Below are positions 1 through 8,209 of a stretch of 64,000 bases of DNA, piece by piece. The stretch lies in contig CALIZL010000021.1 in NCBI GenBank assembly GCA_938028745.1, forward strand, positions 1-64,000. Reading direction: 5' to 3'. Position 1 is the stretch's first letter. Every line of letters begins with the position of its first letter. Origin of the DNA: an uncultured Prevotella sp. GTDB lineage: Bacteria; Bacteroidota; Bacteroidia; Bacteroidales; Bacteroidaceae. Below the pieces are notes generated by a model. It ran no database searches and was not told the DNA's origin. It saw only the letters and a list, made by a program, of their open reading frames with translations. The position numbers and the translations under genes are program-made.

Positions 1-75
1 CAAAGGCGGGGAACTCTCAAATCATGTATAGCTCAGAGTTTTCATCACATCATCGGTACGACCCTTTTTTATATT

Positions 76-105
76 AGGCAGGAGTTTCTTCCTGCCTATT
101 TTTTT
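76..105 (+). terminator. Rho-independent terminator of an upstream gene
   Basis: A perfect 8-bp stem (AGGCAGGA at 76-83, TCCTGCCT at 90-97) with a 6-nt loop is followed by A and a run of T to 105. The T-run lies on the plus side, so it should end a plus-strand transcript entering from before the window. Which gene that is cannot be told: positions 1-75 hold only short open stretches. Confidence 0.85.
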
Positions 106-154
106 AGAAGTTCGTGATTTGCATTATACAATTACAAATTAAAGAAGTTGCATT

Positions 155-763
155 ATGTTTTCAGGCATTGTAGAAGAGATGGCTACGCTTGTGGCCATGA
201 AACGATATGAAGAGAATATCGACTTTACGTTTAAGTCTACCTTCACCAGCGAGTTGAAGATAGACCAAAGCGTTGCGCATAATGGTGTTTGCCTAACAGT
301 TGTTGAACTTGATGGCGACAACTACACGGTTACAGCTATGAAAGAAACCTTGATTAAGTCGAACCTCGCACTGTTGCAGGTGGGCGACAAGGTGAACATT
401 GAACGCTCAATGAAAATGAATGGCCGACTTGATGGACACATCGTGCAGGGACATGTGGACACTACTGCAACATGTGTAGCGATGGAAGATGCGGAAGGCT
501 CAACCTATTTTACGTTCGAATATGCTTTTAATCCCGAACAAGTGGGGCGCGGATATTTCACGGTAGACAAAGGTTCGGTTACTGTTAATGGCGTGTCGCT
601 TACAGTGGTTAGTCCCACTGAATGTACGTTTAAGGTGGCCATCATACCTTACACGCGAGAAAACACCAACTTTTGCGACATCAAAGTTGGCTCGGTGGTG
701 AACTTAGAGTTTGACATCTTGGGCAAGTACATCGCCCGTATGCAAAGCCTTTCAAACAAATAA
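155..763 (+). CDS. ribE: Riboflavin synthase (alpha chain)
   Basis: Catalyses the dismutation of two 6,7-dimethyl-8-ribityllumazine molecules to riboflavin, the last step of vitamin B2 synthesis in the cytoplasm. The 202-aa length fits the family. It starts with the family N-terminus MFSGIVEE and has two tandem lumazine-binding barrels, each with the hallmark NGVxLTVV (about residues 43-50 and 145-152); the first also has the (R/K)LDGHIVQGHVD stretch near 91-102. The start at 155 is fixed by the conserved first residues. It stands alone: no other rib gene is adjacent, and no FMN riboswitch fold is visible in the 50 nt between the upstream terminator and the start. A short GC stem (775-791) after the stop is a weak candidate terminator. 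Confidence 0.95.
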   Translation: MFSGIVEEMATLVAMKRYEENIDFTFKSTFTSELKIDQSVAHNGVCLTVVELDGDNYTVTAMKETLIKSNLALLQVGDKVNIERSMKMNGRLDGHIVQGHVDTTATCVAMEDAEGSTYFTFEYAFNPEQVGRGYFTVDKGSVTVNGVSLTVVSPTECTFKVAIIPYTRENTNFCDIKVGSVVNLEFDILGKYIARMQSLSNK

Positions 764-847
764 GCTTGCATTTGCGGCTCGCATTGAGCCGTTATCGTAC
801 ATAACTTCACGATTTATGCCCGTGTTCAAGCCCTGAAACAGCTGTTG

Positions 848-1168
848 TTATTTTTTGTTTCGGGGCTTGGGTTCGGGCAATTCTTTGTGGGTTTCCTTCA
901 CAATTTCGGCTAAAACCTCGTGGTCTTCAAGGTCGGCAATGTAAAAGTAGTCTTTTGCTCCTGGATATGGAGGGCGTAAATCAATGGATTTAAGTTTCTT
1001 TTTGCCAGCCTCGGTGGGCTTGATGTAAAGGCAATCATCGCACAATAGACCGAAGATTTTGCCGTTGCAATAGATACCATAGTCGCCAAACATCTTCTTA
1101 ACCGTTATTTCTCCTGCCGTAGCGCATTGGTCTACAACGTACTGAACAAAGTCTGTGGTACAAGCCAT
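848..1168 (-). CDS. TfoX N-terminal domain protein
   Basis: About 107 aa from the preferred start (Met codon at 1168, MACTTDFVQ). The frame stays open upstream to 1231, but the extra 21 residues are low-complexity and lie outside the domain. The core KKMFGDYGIYCNGKIFGLL matches the TfoX-N fold (MFGxxGxY, then a hydrophobic strand and a D-x-LYIK strand), and the tail is basic. In proteobacteria the full TfoX regulates competence; stand-alone N-domain proteins like this one are common in Bacteroidetes and their role is not settled. It follows hutI on the same strand after about 170 nt that contain an inverted repeat, so co-transcription with the hut operon is uncertain. Confidence 0.8.
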   Translation of the reverse strand: MACTTDFVQYVVDQCATAGEITVKKMFGDYGIYCNGKIFGLLCDDCLYIKPTEAGKKKLKSIDLRPPYPGAKDYFYIADLEDHEVLAEIVKETHKELPEPKPRNKK

Positions 1169-1214
1169 GTGTGGTTTTGTTTTTGTTATTGTGGGTGATG
1201 ATGTCTTATTTTCC

Positions 1215-1313
1215 AGCTGACGTGTTGACAAGTTGAAGAGAGAAGGTTCCTTATCAGAGATTTAGAACATTCCACCTTATATTATAGGTACTTGTCAACA
1301 CGTCAATCTGAAC
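1215..1313. repeat. Inverted pair of short 8-bp-period repeats
   Basis: TGACGTGTTGACAAGT at 1218-1233 and its exact reverse complement at 1290-1305 form a 16-bp perfect inverted repeat with a 56-nt spacer. Each arm extends to three 8-bp units (1215-1238 and 1290-1313) of the GTTGACnA type that makes up the longer arrays elsewhere in the window. It sits between hutI and the TfoX-N gene. No U-tract follows in either direction, so a terminator role is not obvious. Confidence 0.7.
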
Positions 1314-1337
1314 GTTTTTTCTTTGTTGTATTGCTCG

Positions 1338-2582
1338 TCAATTTTGCTGTTCGCCGTTGAGATATACCTCGCGAATAACGGGCGTGGTATAGGCGTAGGG
1401 AATGAATGCGATAGAGGGAATGGGGTGGGTGATGTAGAAGTTTGCCACCTTGCCAATGGCTATCGAACCATAATCGGCACTTAGCCCCATAGCGTATGCA
1501 CCGTTGATGGTGGCCGCATTGAGCGCCTCTTCGGGTAGTAGTCGCATCTTGATGCAAGCCAAAGACACAACAAACTTCATGTCGCCCGATGGTGTCGACC
1601 CTGGATTATAGTCGCTTGCGATGGCAGGACCAAGGCCAGCACTAATCATTTTGCGCACGGGTGCGAAGGGAATGTTGAGGAAGAACGAGGTGCCAGGCAA
1701 CGCCGTAGGCGACGTTTCTGTGCCAATCATCATGGCAATGTCTTCGTCGGTCATGCTCTCCAAATGGTCAACGGATAGGGCATTGTGTTTAAGTGCCACT
1801 TCTACACCGCCACTTGGTGCCAGTTCTTGCCCGTGTATCTTGCCACGCATGCCGTGTTTGGCACCGGCTTGCAGTATGCGTCCCGTCTCTTCGGGCGTGA
1901 AAAAGCCCTCATCGCAGAACACGTCTACAAAGTCCGCAAGCCCTTCTGCTGCCACGGCGGGTATCATTTCGTTCACCACGAGGTCTACATAAGCACTTTG
2001 TCGGCCTGCATACGCCCTGCCCACAGCATGTGCACCAAGAAAATTTGTTACCACTTTAAGTGGCGAGGTTTGTTTGATACGGCGTATAACGCGGAGCATT
2101 TTCAGTTCGTCTTCGGTGTTCAGGCCATACCCGCTCTTTATTTCCACACAGCCTGTGCCTTTGAGCATTACTTCGCGAACGCGTTTCATCGACTGTTCGA
2201 ATAGTTCGTCTTCGCTCATTTCGTGCAGTTTGTCGGCACTGTTGAGTATGCCACCGCCACGTTTGGCAATTTCGGCATACGACAATCCATTGATTTTGTC
2301 GACAAACTCACTCTCTCTGCTGCCTGCATTGACAATGTGCGTGTGCGAATCGCAGAACGATGGCATCACCATTCCACCCTCGGCATCTACTCTTTTCACG
2401 TCGGCTGCAAGCTGTGGTAAGCTTTCCATCGAACCGAAGTCGGCTATTCTGCCATCTTTTATTAGCAGATAGGCGTTGTCTAACGTTTCGAACTGCGCCA
2501 TTTCGCTGCCTTGCAGGCGCAAGCGACCCTTGCGGTCGATGCCGCCAAGGGTCGCTATGTTATAGATTAATGTGGTTGCCAT
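1338..2582 (-). CDS. hutI: Imidazolonepropionase
   Basis: Hydrolyses 4-imidazolone-5-propanoate to N-formimino-L-glutamate, third step of histidine degradation. The 414 aa match the family. It is an amidohydrolase-fold metalloenzyme: the metal-binding HTH motif is at residues 80-82 (SFCDSHTHI), followed by the substrate-binding GSRE stretch, a later HGQE segment with a VDHLE histidine, and the AIASDYNPGS loop carrying the catalytic Asp. Start MATTLIYN at 2582 is 6 nt from the hutH stop, so the two genes are almost certainly co-transcribed. It is the last gene of the ftcD-hutU-hutH-hutI operon. Confidence 0.96.
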   Translation of the reverse strand: MATTLIYNIATLGGIDRKGRLRLQGSEMAQFETLDNAYLLIKDGRIADFGSMESLPQLAADVKRVDAEGGMVMPSFCDSHTHIVNAGSRESEFVDKINGLSYAEIAKRGGGILNSADKLHEMSEDELFEQSMKRVREVMLKGTGCVEIKSGYGLNTEDELKMLRVIRRIKQTSPLKVVTNFLGAHAVGRAYAGRQSAYVDLVVNEMIPAVAAEGLADFVDVFCDEGFFTPEETGRILQAGAKHGMRGKIHGQELAPSGGVEVALKHNALSVDHLESMTDEDIAMMIGTETSPTALPGTSFFLNIPFAPVRKMISAGLGPAIASDYNPGSTPSGDMKFVVSLACIKMRLLPEEALNAATINGAYAMGLSADYGSIAIGKVANFYITHPIPSIAFIPYAYTTPVIREVYLNGEQQN

Positions 2583-2588
2583 CGGCTT

Positions 2589-4064
2589 TTATTTGCGTAA
2601 GAACTGGATGGACTCTTCGATGTGGGGGTACATCACCACGTCTACATCGATGAATGGAACAACCTTGCGATAGGCCTCGTGTACCTTCATCAGTTCGGGA
2701 GAAGACACAAGCGGGCGGCGGAAGTCGAGTGCTTGGGCTGCATTGAACAGCTCGATAGCCAGCACGCGCTCGGTATTGGCCACCACCTTGCGTAGCTTAA
2801 CGGCTGCATTGGCACCCATACTAACAAGGTCCTCTTGGTCTTGGCACGAGGGAATGTTGTCGATAGACGACGGAACTGCGTACGACTTGTTAAGACTTAC
2901 CACCGAGGCGGCCGTGTATTGGGCAATCATAAAGCCGCTGCTAAGGCCTGGTTTGGCCACAAGGAAACTAGGCAAATCGCGCAAACCCGATACCAAACGA
3001 TAGATGCGGCGTTCGCTGATGTTGGCCAATTCGCTCATGGCAATGGAGAGATAGTCCATAGGCAGGGCGATGGGTTCGCCGTGGAAATTGCCGGCCGAGA
3101 TAATAAGGTCTTCGTCGGGACAAACAGTGGGGTTGTCGGTAGCCGAATTTATCTCGGTGTCTATCACCGAATAGACGTAGCGCAAGGTGTCTTTCACAGT
3201 GCCATGAACTTGTGGCACGCAACGGAAAGAGTAGGGGTCTTGCACGTGTTGCTTGGGGCGCGCGATGAGTTGGCTGCCTTCGAGCAGTTGGCGGAAACGT
3301 GCAGCTGTTTCAATTTGTCCTTGATGGGGACGTACTGCGTGCACCGCGTGGGTGAAAGGCTCGATGCGACCATCGAAAGCATCGAGCGACATGGCGGCGA
3401 TAACGTCGGCCCATTCGCTCAAACGCTGTGCGTTAAGCAAGGCCCAAACAGCTTGTGCGCTCATGTTCTGCGTACCATTTAGCAGTGCAAGTCCTTCTTT
3501 GCTGGCCAACTCGATGGGCTTCCAATTCATTCGGCGGTTCATTTCCTCGCCCGAAACAACTTCGCCGTTCATCTCCACTTCGCCAAGGCCTACCAATGGA
3601 AGGCTCATGTGGGCTAGGGGAACGAGGTCGCCCGATGCACCTAGCGAGCCTTGTTCGAGTATTACGGGGTAGATGTTGTTGTTGAACATGTCGACGAGTC
3701 GTTCAACGGTGTCGAGTTTGCAGCCAGAGAAACCGTAGCTTAACGACTGAACTTTAAGCAGTAGCATCATCTTAATGATGTCGTTGGGCAGACGTTCGCC
3801 CACTCCGCATGCGTGCGACTTAATAAGATTGACTTGCAACTGCGACAATTGGTCTTTGCTAATAGACACGTTGCACAGCGAACCAAAGCCTGTTGTTACG
3901 CCATAGATGGGATTTTCTTCCTTGGCAATGCGTGCATCGAGGTATTCGCGACTTTTAATGATGCGCTTGCGGGCATCGTCGCTTAGTTCTATTTTGTAGT
4001 TGTTATAAATAATTTCGCCGATTTTCTCAATCGTTAGATGGTCGGCAGAGATTTGATGTGTCAT
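2589..4064 (-). CDS. hutH: Histidine ammonia-lyase
   Basis: Deaminates L-histidine to trans-urocanate, first step of the pathway. I chose the Met codon at 4064 (MTHQISADHL). The upstream Met at 4106 would add 14 atypical residues and overlap hutU, while 4064 leaves a 22-nt gap and gives about 491 aa. The Ala-Ser-Gly triad that cyclises to the MIO electrophile lies in GSLGASGDLVPLAHM, at residues 143-145 in this numbering, as expected for the family. The conserved YGVTTGFG loop precedes it, and QDQEDLVSMG and the active-site Phe/Glu region follow. Confidence 0.96.
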   Translation of the reverse strand: MTHQISADHLTIEKIGEIIYNNYKIELSDDARKRIIKSREYLDARIAKEENPIYGVTTGFGSLCNVSISKDQLSQLQVNLIKSHACGVGERLPNDIIKMMLLLKVQSLSYGFSGCKLDTVERLVDMFNNNIYPVILEQGSLGASGDLVPLAHMSLPLVGLGEVEMNGEVVSGEEMNRRMNWKPIELASKEGLALLNGTQNMSAQAVWALLNAQRLSEWADVIAAMSLDAFDGRIEPFTHAVHAVRPHQGQIETAARFRQLLEGSQLIARPKQHVQDPYSFRCVPQVHGTVKDTLRYVYSVIDTEINSATDNPTVCPDEDLIISAGNFHGEPIALPMDYLSIAMSELANISERRIYRLVSGLRDLPSFLVAKPGLSSGFMIAQYTAASVVSLNKSYAVPSSIDNIPSCQDQEDLVSMGANAAVKLRKVVANTERVLAIELFNAAQALDFRRPLVSSPELMKVHEAYRKVVPFIDVDVVMYPHIEESIQFLRK

Positions 4065-4086
4065 GATGTTGGTCGTGATATGGGGT

Positions 4087-6096
4087 TTAAAAATGAATGT
4101 TGTCAATCAATTCGTCGTCAACGAGGTTGGGCAGCGTTACCTTGAAGTGGGGCGTACGCTCCATTTCGCGGCTGATAGCATCTATCGAGCCTTTGTTTCT
4201 TGCCCACGAACGACGGCTTATACCATTGTTTACATCCCAGAAAAGCATCTGCCTGATGCGTTGGTCGCAGGCCTCGCTACCATCAAGTACCATGCCGAAA
4301 CCGCCATTGATAACTTCGCCCCAGCCAACGCCGCCACCATTGTGAAGGCTTACCCACGTGGCACCACGGAACGAATCGCCGATAACATTCTGTACAGCCA
4401 TGTCGGCACAGAATTGCGAACCGTCGTAGATGTTGCTTGTTTCGCGGAACGGCGAGTCGGTTCCCGAAACGTCATGATGGTCGCGCCCCAATACGATGGG
4501 TGCGCTAATGCGCCCTTCGCGTATGGCCTTGTTGAACGCCAAGGCAATGCGTATGCGCCCTTCGGAGTCGGCATAGAGGATGCGCGCTTGCGAACCAACA
4601 ACCAATTTGTTGCGTCCGGCCTCACGAATCCAATGAAGGTTGTCGGCCAACTGTCCGTGTATGTCGTCGGTTGCCTTGTCCATCAGTTCGGCTAACACCT
4701 CGGTTGCAAGTTGGTCGGTTAGTTCGAGGTCGGCGGGCAAGCACGAAGTGCAGGCCCATCTGAATGGTCCAAAGCCGTAATCGAAGAACATTGGTCCCAT
4801 GATGTCTTGCACGTACGAGGGATAACGGAAGTGTTGGGCATCTTTCATGATGTCGGCTCCTGCACGGCTAGACATCAATAGGAAGGCATTACCATAATCG
4901 AAGAAGTACATGCCTTGCGCCGTTAGCTTGTTAATGGCTGCCACTTGTCGGCGAAGCGAGTCGAAAACACGCTCTTTAAACGTATCAGGGTCTTCGGCCA
5001 TCATTCTGTTCGATTCTTCGAGCGACATGCCTACGGGATAGTATCCGCCAGCATAGGGATTGTGCAAAGAAGTTTGATCGCTACCTAAGTCTACCTGCAC
5101 GTTATCTTTTGCAAGGCGTTCCCAAAGGTCAACCACGTTGCCAACGTACGCCATAGAAACCACGCGGCGTTCTTCCACAGCCTTCTTAACGGCAGTAATC
5201 AGTTCGTCGAGGTTGTCATGCAGTTCGTCTACCCATCCTTGCGCATGGCGTTTCTCTGCCGCATGAGGATTAATCTCGGCCACAACACTTACTACGCCGG
5301 CGATGTTTCCTGCCTTGGGTTGGGCACCAGACATGCCACCAAGACCTGATGACACAAAGAGTGGCATCTTGTGATTTTTCTCTTTGCCGAACACTTTGCG
5401 GGCTGCGTTAAGCACGGTGATGGTTGTTCCGTGCACGATGCCCTGCGGACCGATGTACATATAGCTGCCAGCCGTCATTTGTCCGTATTGACTTACGCCC
5501 AGCGCATTGAACCTTTCCCAATCGTCGGGCTTAGAATAGTTGGGGATAACCATGCCGTTTGTTACCACAACGCGTGGTGCGTTGGGGTGCGAAGGGAACA
5601 ATCCCAAGGGATGTCCGCTATACATCACGAGCGTTTGCTCGTCGGTCATCTCGCTAAGATACTGCATGGTGAGTCGATATTGCGCCCAATTTTGGAATAC
5701 GGCGCCATTGCCTCCGTAAGTGATAAGCTCGTGTGGATGTTGCGCCACGGCAGGGTCGAGGTTGTTTTGTATCATCATCATGATAGCTGCTGCCTGCGTG
5801 CTATGGTGCGGATAATCGGTTATGGGGCGAGCGTGCATAGCATAACGCGGACGTAGCCTATACATGTAAATGCGGCCATAGTCTTTCAACTCTTGCGTAA
5901 ATTCGGGCAAAAGCTGTGCATGTAGTTCTTTGGGGAAGTAGCGCAACGCGTTTCTTAATGCCAATTTCTTTTCTTCTGCCGAAAGGATGTCCTTTCTTTT
6001 GGGGGCATGACTTACGCTATTGTCGTAAGCTTGTGGTTCGGGCAGCACGTGGGGAATACCACCACAGAGGTCTGCTTGAAATTCTTGAAGGGTCAT
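4087..6096 (-). CDS. hutU: Urocanate hydratase
   Basis: Hydrates urocanate to imidazolonepropionate using tightly bound NAD+. The 669 aa are longer than the ~555-aa proteobacterial enzyme and match the long form I associate with Bacteroidetes. Visible features are an early YGGNGAVFQNW block, the nucleotide-binding GLGGMSGAQPKAG block, the VGSQARILYADSEGRIR segment and the C-terminal NGGGVGWGEVINGG catalytic block. It lies second in the operon, 120 nt after ftcD and just before hutH. No frameshift is seen across the 2-kb frame. Confidence 0.95.
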   Translation of the reverse strand: MTLQEFQADLCGGIPHVLPEPQAYDNSVSHAPKRKDILSAEEKKLALRNALRYFPKELHAQLLPEFTQELKDYGRIYMYRLRPRYAMHARPITDYPHHSTQAAAIMMMIQNNLDPAVAQHPHELITYGGNGAVFQNWAQYRLTMQYLSEMTDEQTLVMYSGHPLGLFPSHPNAPRVVVTNGMVIPNYSKPDDWERFNALGVSQYGQMTAGSYMYIGPQGIVHGTTITVLNAARKVFGKEKNHKMPLFVSSGLGGMSGAQPKAGNIAGVVSVVAEINPHAAEKRHAQGWVDELHDNLDELITAVKKAVEERRVVSMAYVGNVVDLWERLAKDNVQVDLGSDQTSLHNPYAGGYYPVGMSLEESNRMMAEDPDTFKERVFDSLRRQVAAINKLTAQGMYFFDYGNAFLLMSSRAGADIMKDAQHFRYPSYVQDIMGPMFFDYGFGPFRWACTSCLPADLELTDQLATEVLAELMDKATDDIHGQLADNLHWIREAGRNKLVVGSQARILYADSEGRIRIALAFNKAIREGRISAPIVLGRDHHDVSGTDSPFRETSNIYDGSQFCADMAVQNVIGDSFRGATWVSLHNGGGVGWGEVINGGFGMVLDGSEACDQRIRQMLFWDVNNGISRRSWARNKGSIDAISREMERTPHFKVTLPNLVDDELIDNIHF

Positions 6097-6215
6097 AGTG
6101 GTTGGTTAGTTTTATTCTTACCTACTTATATATAAGGTGTAGCGGTTACACCTTGCGCACTGTTTAGCGCATAAAGGCGAAATGCAGGCAGGCAAAAAGC
6201 CCACCTGCAAACGCA

Positions 6216-7916
6216 TTATAGTTTTGATTCTACGATGGCAACAATCTCCGTTTCGGCTGCATTGGCCTTTGCGATAAGGTCGCTTGCCTCGGCAATCAGT
6301 TTGTTGCTCACTTCTTTGTCGATGAGCGAACCAGCATTAATCTTCACGTTCATGCCTGCTCCCAGCACGGCAGCGCGAGCGGCCAAGGCACCAACACCAG
6401 CATCGGACACGCTGTTGGGGTTGCCCGTTTCGGCCATAGCCTTGCACAACTCGAACACGCGGAACGACTCTTTCATCGTTTGCAGCGGCACTTGTGCAGC
6501 ATAAAGCGTGGCGGCTTGTATGGCATCGGTACGCGCTTGCTTGTCGGCATCGGTCTTCTTGGGTAGTCCGAAAGCTGCCATAATGCGGTTGAAGGCCTCC
6601 GTGTCTTCGTCAACAAGGTGCAACAGGTTGCGCATCATCTCCTGTCCCTTGTCTGCCCAGTGGCTGAACTCTTCCCAACGGTCGTCCCATCCGGGCTTAT
6701 GACTCGAAAGGTTGGCAACCATTGCACCCAAGGCGGCACCCAAAACGCCCATGTAAGCAGAGATGGTACCGCCACCAGGAGCAGGCGATTCGCGCGAGGT
6801 TTCTTTGGCAAAGCCCTCAACGGTGAGGTCTACCAGCTTTTTATTGCCTTCTTCTTCGCAAAGGTACTCAATCACTTTTTCGCGCGGATTGAATGGTTTG
6901 AGGTCGTCTAGTCCCATTGACTTAACGGCAATCTTGATAACATCTTCTTCGGGAATGCCGGTAGAACGATTTTGTTTTTCCAAGAAATACCTGCCTGCCT
7001 CAACGAGTGTGCGTTTGGGAATAAGTCCAACAATCTCTGTCCCTGTAACCCTTACCCCGCGATTTTGTGCGCAACGACACACTTCGTCGAAAGCAACGTG
7101 GAGTGGGGTAACGTCGATATTGGTAATGTTCATCGACACTTGGGCGATGCCGTACTCGTCTATAAACCACCCAATTGCCTTTGTTGCTTTAAGCGTTCCT
7201 GGCTGGTTGATGGTTTTTCCGTTCTCGTCTTTCTTGATTTTTCCTGTTATAGGGTTTCCTTCACGAACGGGTCTGCCTTTCTCTCGCACGTCGAAAGCGA
7301 TGGCATTGGCACGACGTGTGGAGGTGGTGTTCAGGTTAAAGTTGGTTGCGATGAGGAAATTACGCGCACCAACAGCGGTAATGCCTGTACGTTGAACACG
7401 CTCATCAACAGGGCGTGCGCCAAAGTCGGGTTGTTTTCCTTCGGTAGTCAGTTTCTCGGCGAGTGCTTCGTATTCGCCTTGTCGGCACACGGCAAGGTTT
7501 TGCCTTTCGGGTGTGAAGGCTGCAGCCTCGTAGCAATAGCAAGGAATTTGCAGCTCGTCGGCGATGCGTTTGGCCAACTTGCGTGCCAATTCGGCACATT
7601 CTTCGAGCGTTATTCCAGCCACGGGGATGAGTGGCAGCACGTCTGTGGCACCCATCCGGGGGTGTGCGCCGTGATGTTGGCGCATGTCGATAAGTTCACC
7701 TGCTTTCTTCACGGCCAAGAATGCGGCCTCAACCACCACGTCGGGGCAACCCACAAAGGTTACCACCGTTCTGTTGGTGGCCTCTCCAGGGTCGACATCG
7801 AGCAGTTTAACACCTTTAACCTCTTTGATAACACTGGTTATCTGGTTAATGATTTCCATGTTGCGGCCTTCGCTGAAATTAGGCACACACTCTACAAGTT
7901 GCTTTACATTGTTCAT
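6216..7916 (-). CDS. ftcD: Bifunctional glutamate formimidoyltransferase / formiminotetrahydrofolate cyclodeaminase
   Basis: Transfers the formimino group of N-formiminoglutamate to THF, then releases ammonia to give 5,10-methenyl-THF, so histidine yields glutamate plus a one-carbon unit. The 566 aa hold the N-terminal formiminotransferase (VECVPNFSEGRN at the start, HHGAHPRMGATDVLPL near 80-95) and its second domain. After a linker comes the all-helical cyclodeaminase beginning around residue 375 (SPAPGGGTISAYMG). The domain order is that of the animal FTCD. It is the first gene of the hut operon, with a candidate -7 box at 7973-7980. No hutG or hutF is needed with this route and none is seen. 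Confidence 0.95.
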   Translation of the reverse strand: MNNVKQLVECVPNFSEGRNMEIINQITSVIKEVKGVKLLDVDPGEATNRTVVTFVGCPDVVVEAAFLAVKKAGELIDMRQHHGAHPRMGATDVLPLIPVAGITLEECAELARKLAKRIADELQIPCYCYEAAAFTPERQNLAVCRQGEYEALAEKLTTEGKQPDFGARPVDERVQRTGITAVGARNFLIATNFNLNTTSTRRANAIAFDVREKGRPVREGNPITGKIKKDENGKTINQPGTLKATKAIGWFIDEYGIAQVSMNITNIDVTPLHVAFDEVCRCAQNRGVRVTGTEIVGLIPKRTLVEAGRYFLEKQNRSTGIPEEDVIKIAVKSMGLDDLKPFNPREKVIEYLCEEEGNKKLVDLTVEGFAKETSRESPAPGGGTISAYMGVLGAALGAMVANLSSHKPGWDDRWEEFSHWADKGQEMMRNLLHLVDEDTEAFNRIMAAFGLPKKTDADKQARTDAIQAATLYAAQVPLQTMKESFRVFELCKAMAETGNPNSVSDAGVGALAARAAVLGAGMNVKINAGSLIDKEVSNKLIAEASDLIAKANAAETEIVAIVESKL

Positions 7917-7972
7917 GTTAGAATGTATCTGTTAAACGTTAGTATCAATATCGGTATTTTGTAAGACAAGCA

Positions 7973-7980
7973 CAAATATA
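7973..7980 (-). promoter_or_regulatory. Candidate -7 box of the hut operon
   Basis: On the minus strand this reads TATATTTG, a full match to the Bacteroides -7 consensus TAnnTTTG, 56 nt upstream of the ftcD start. No good -33 TTTG is visible about 20 nt further upstream, so the promoter may be activator-dependent or the match fortuitous. Confidence 0.45.
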
Positions 7981-8209
7981 TGAATTAATTTACTAATGCG
8001 TGCCTTTTTGGGGCATTTATTTGCCTAAAAAAGTGCGGCTGCATGCAGTCGCACTTTTCTAATTGTTGTTATGTAAGCCTAAGGCATGTCGTTCTGCCTT
8101 ACATTTCGTTTTTAGCTAATCGTTTTGTTTTGCTATGTGCAATGTTATATTCAAATTGATATGTGTTGAAAAGCGTTAATCAGGCGACCAATCTTTGTTT
8201 GGTTGTTGC

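Noticed and set aside
106..154. FMN riboswitch upstream of riboflavin synthase
   Set aside because: Only about 50 nt separate the upstream terminator from the start codon, too little for the RFN element, and none of its conserved sequence is present.
828..868. Hairpin AAGCCCTGAAACA/TGTTTCGGGGCTT as terminator of the TfoX-N gene
   Set aside because: The stem overlaps the stop codon and is not followed by a U-tract on either strand.
1621..3685. Long plus-strand frames opposite hutI and hutH
   Set aside because: They are shadows of the strongly supported hut genes, with Ser/Arg/Cys-rich composition typical of antisense frames.
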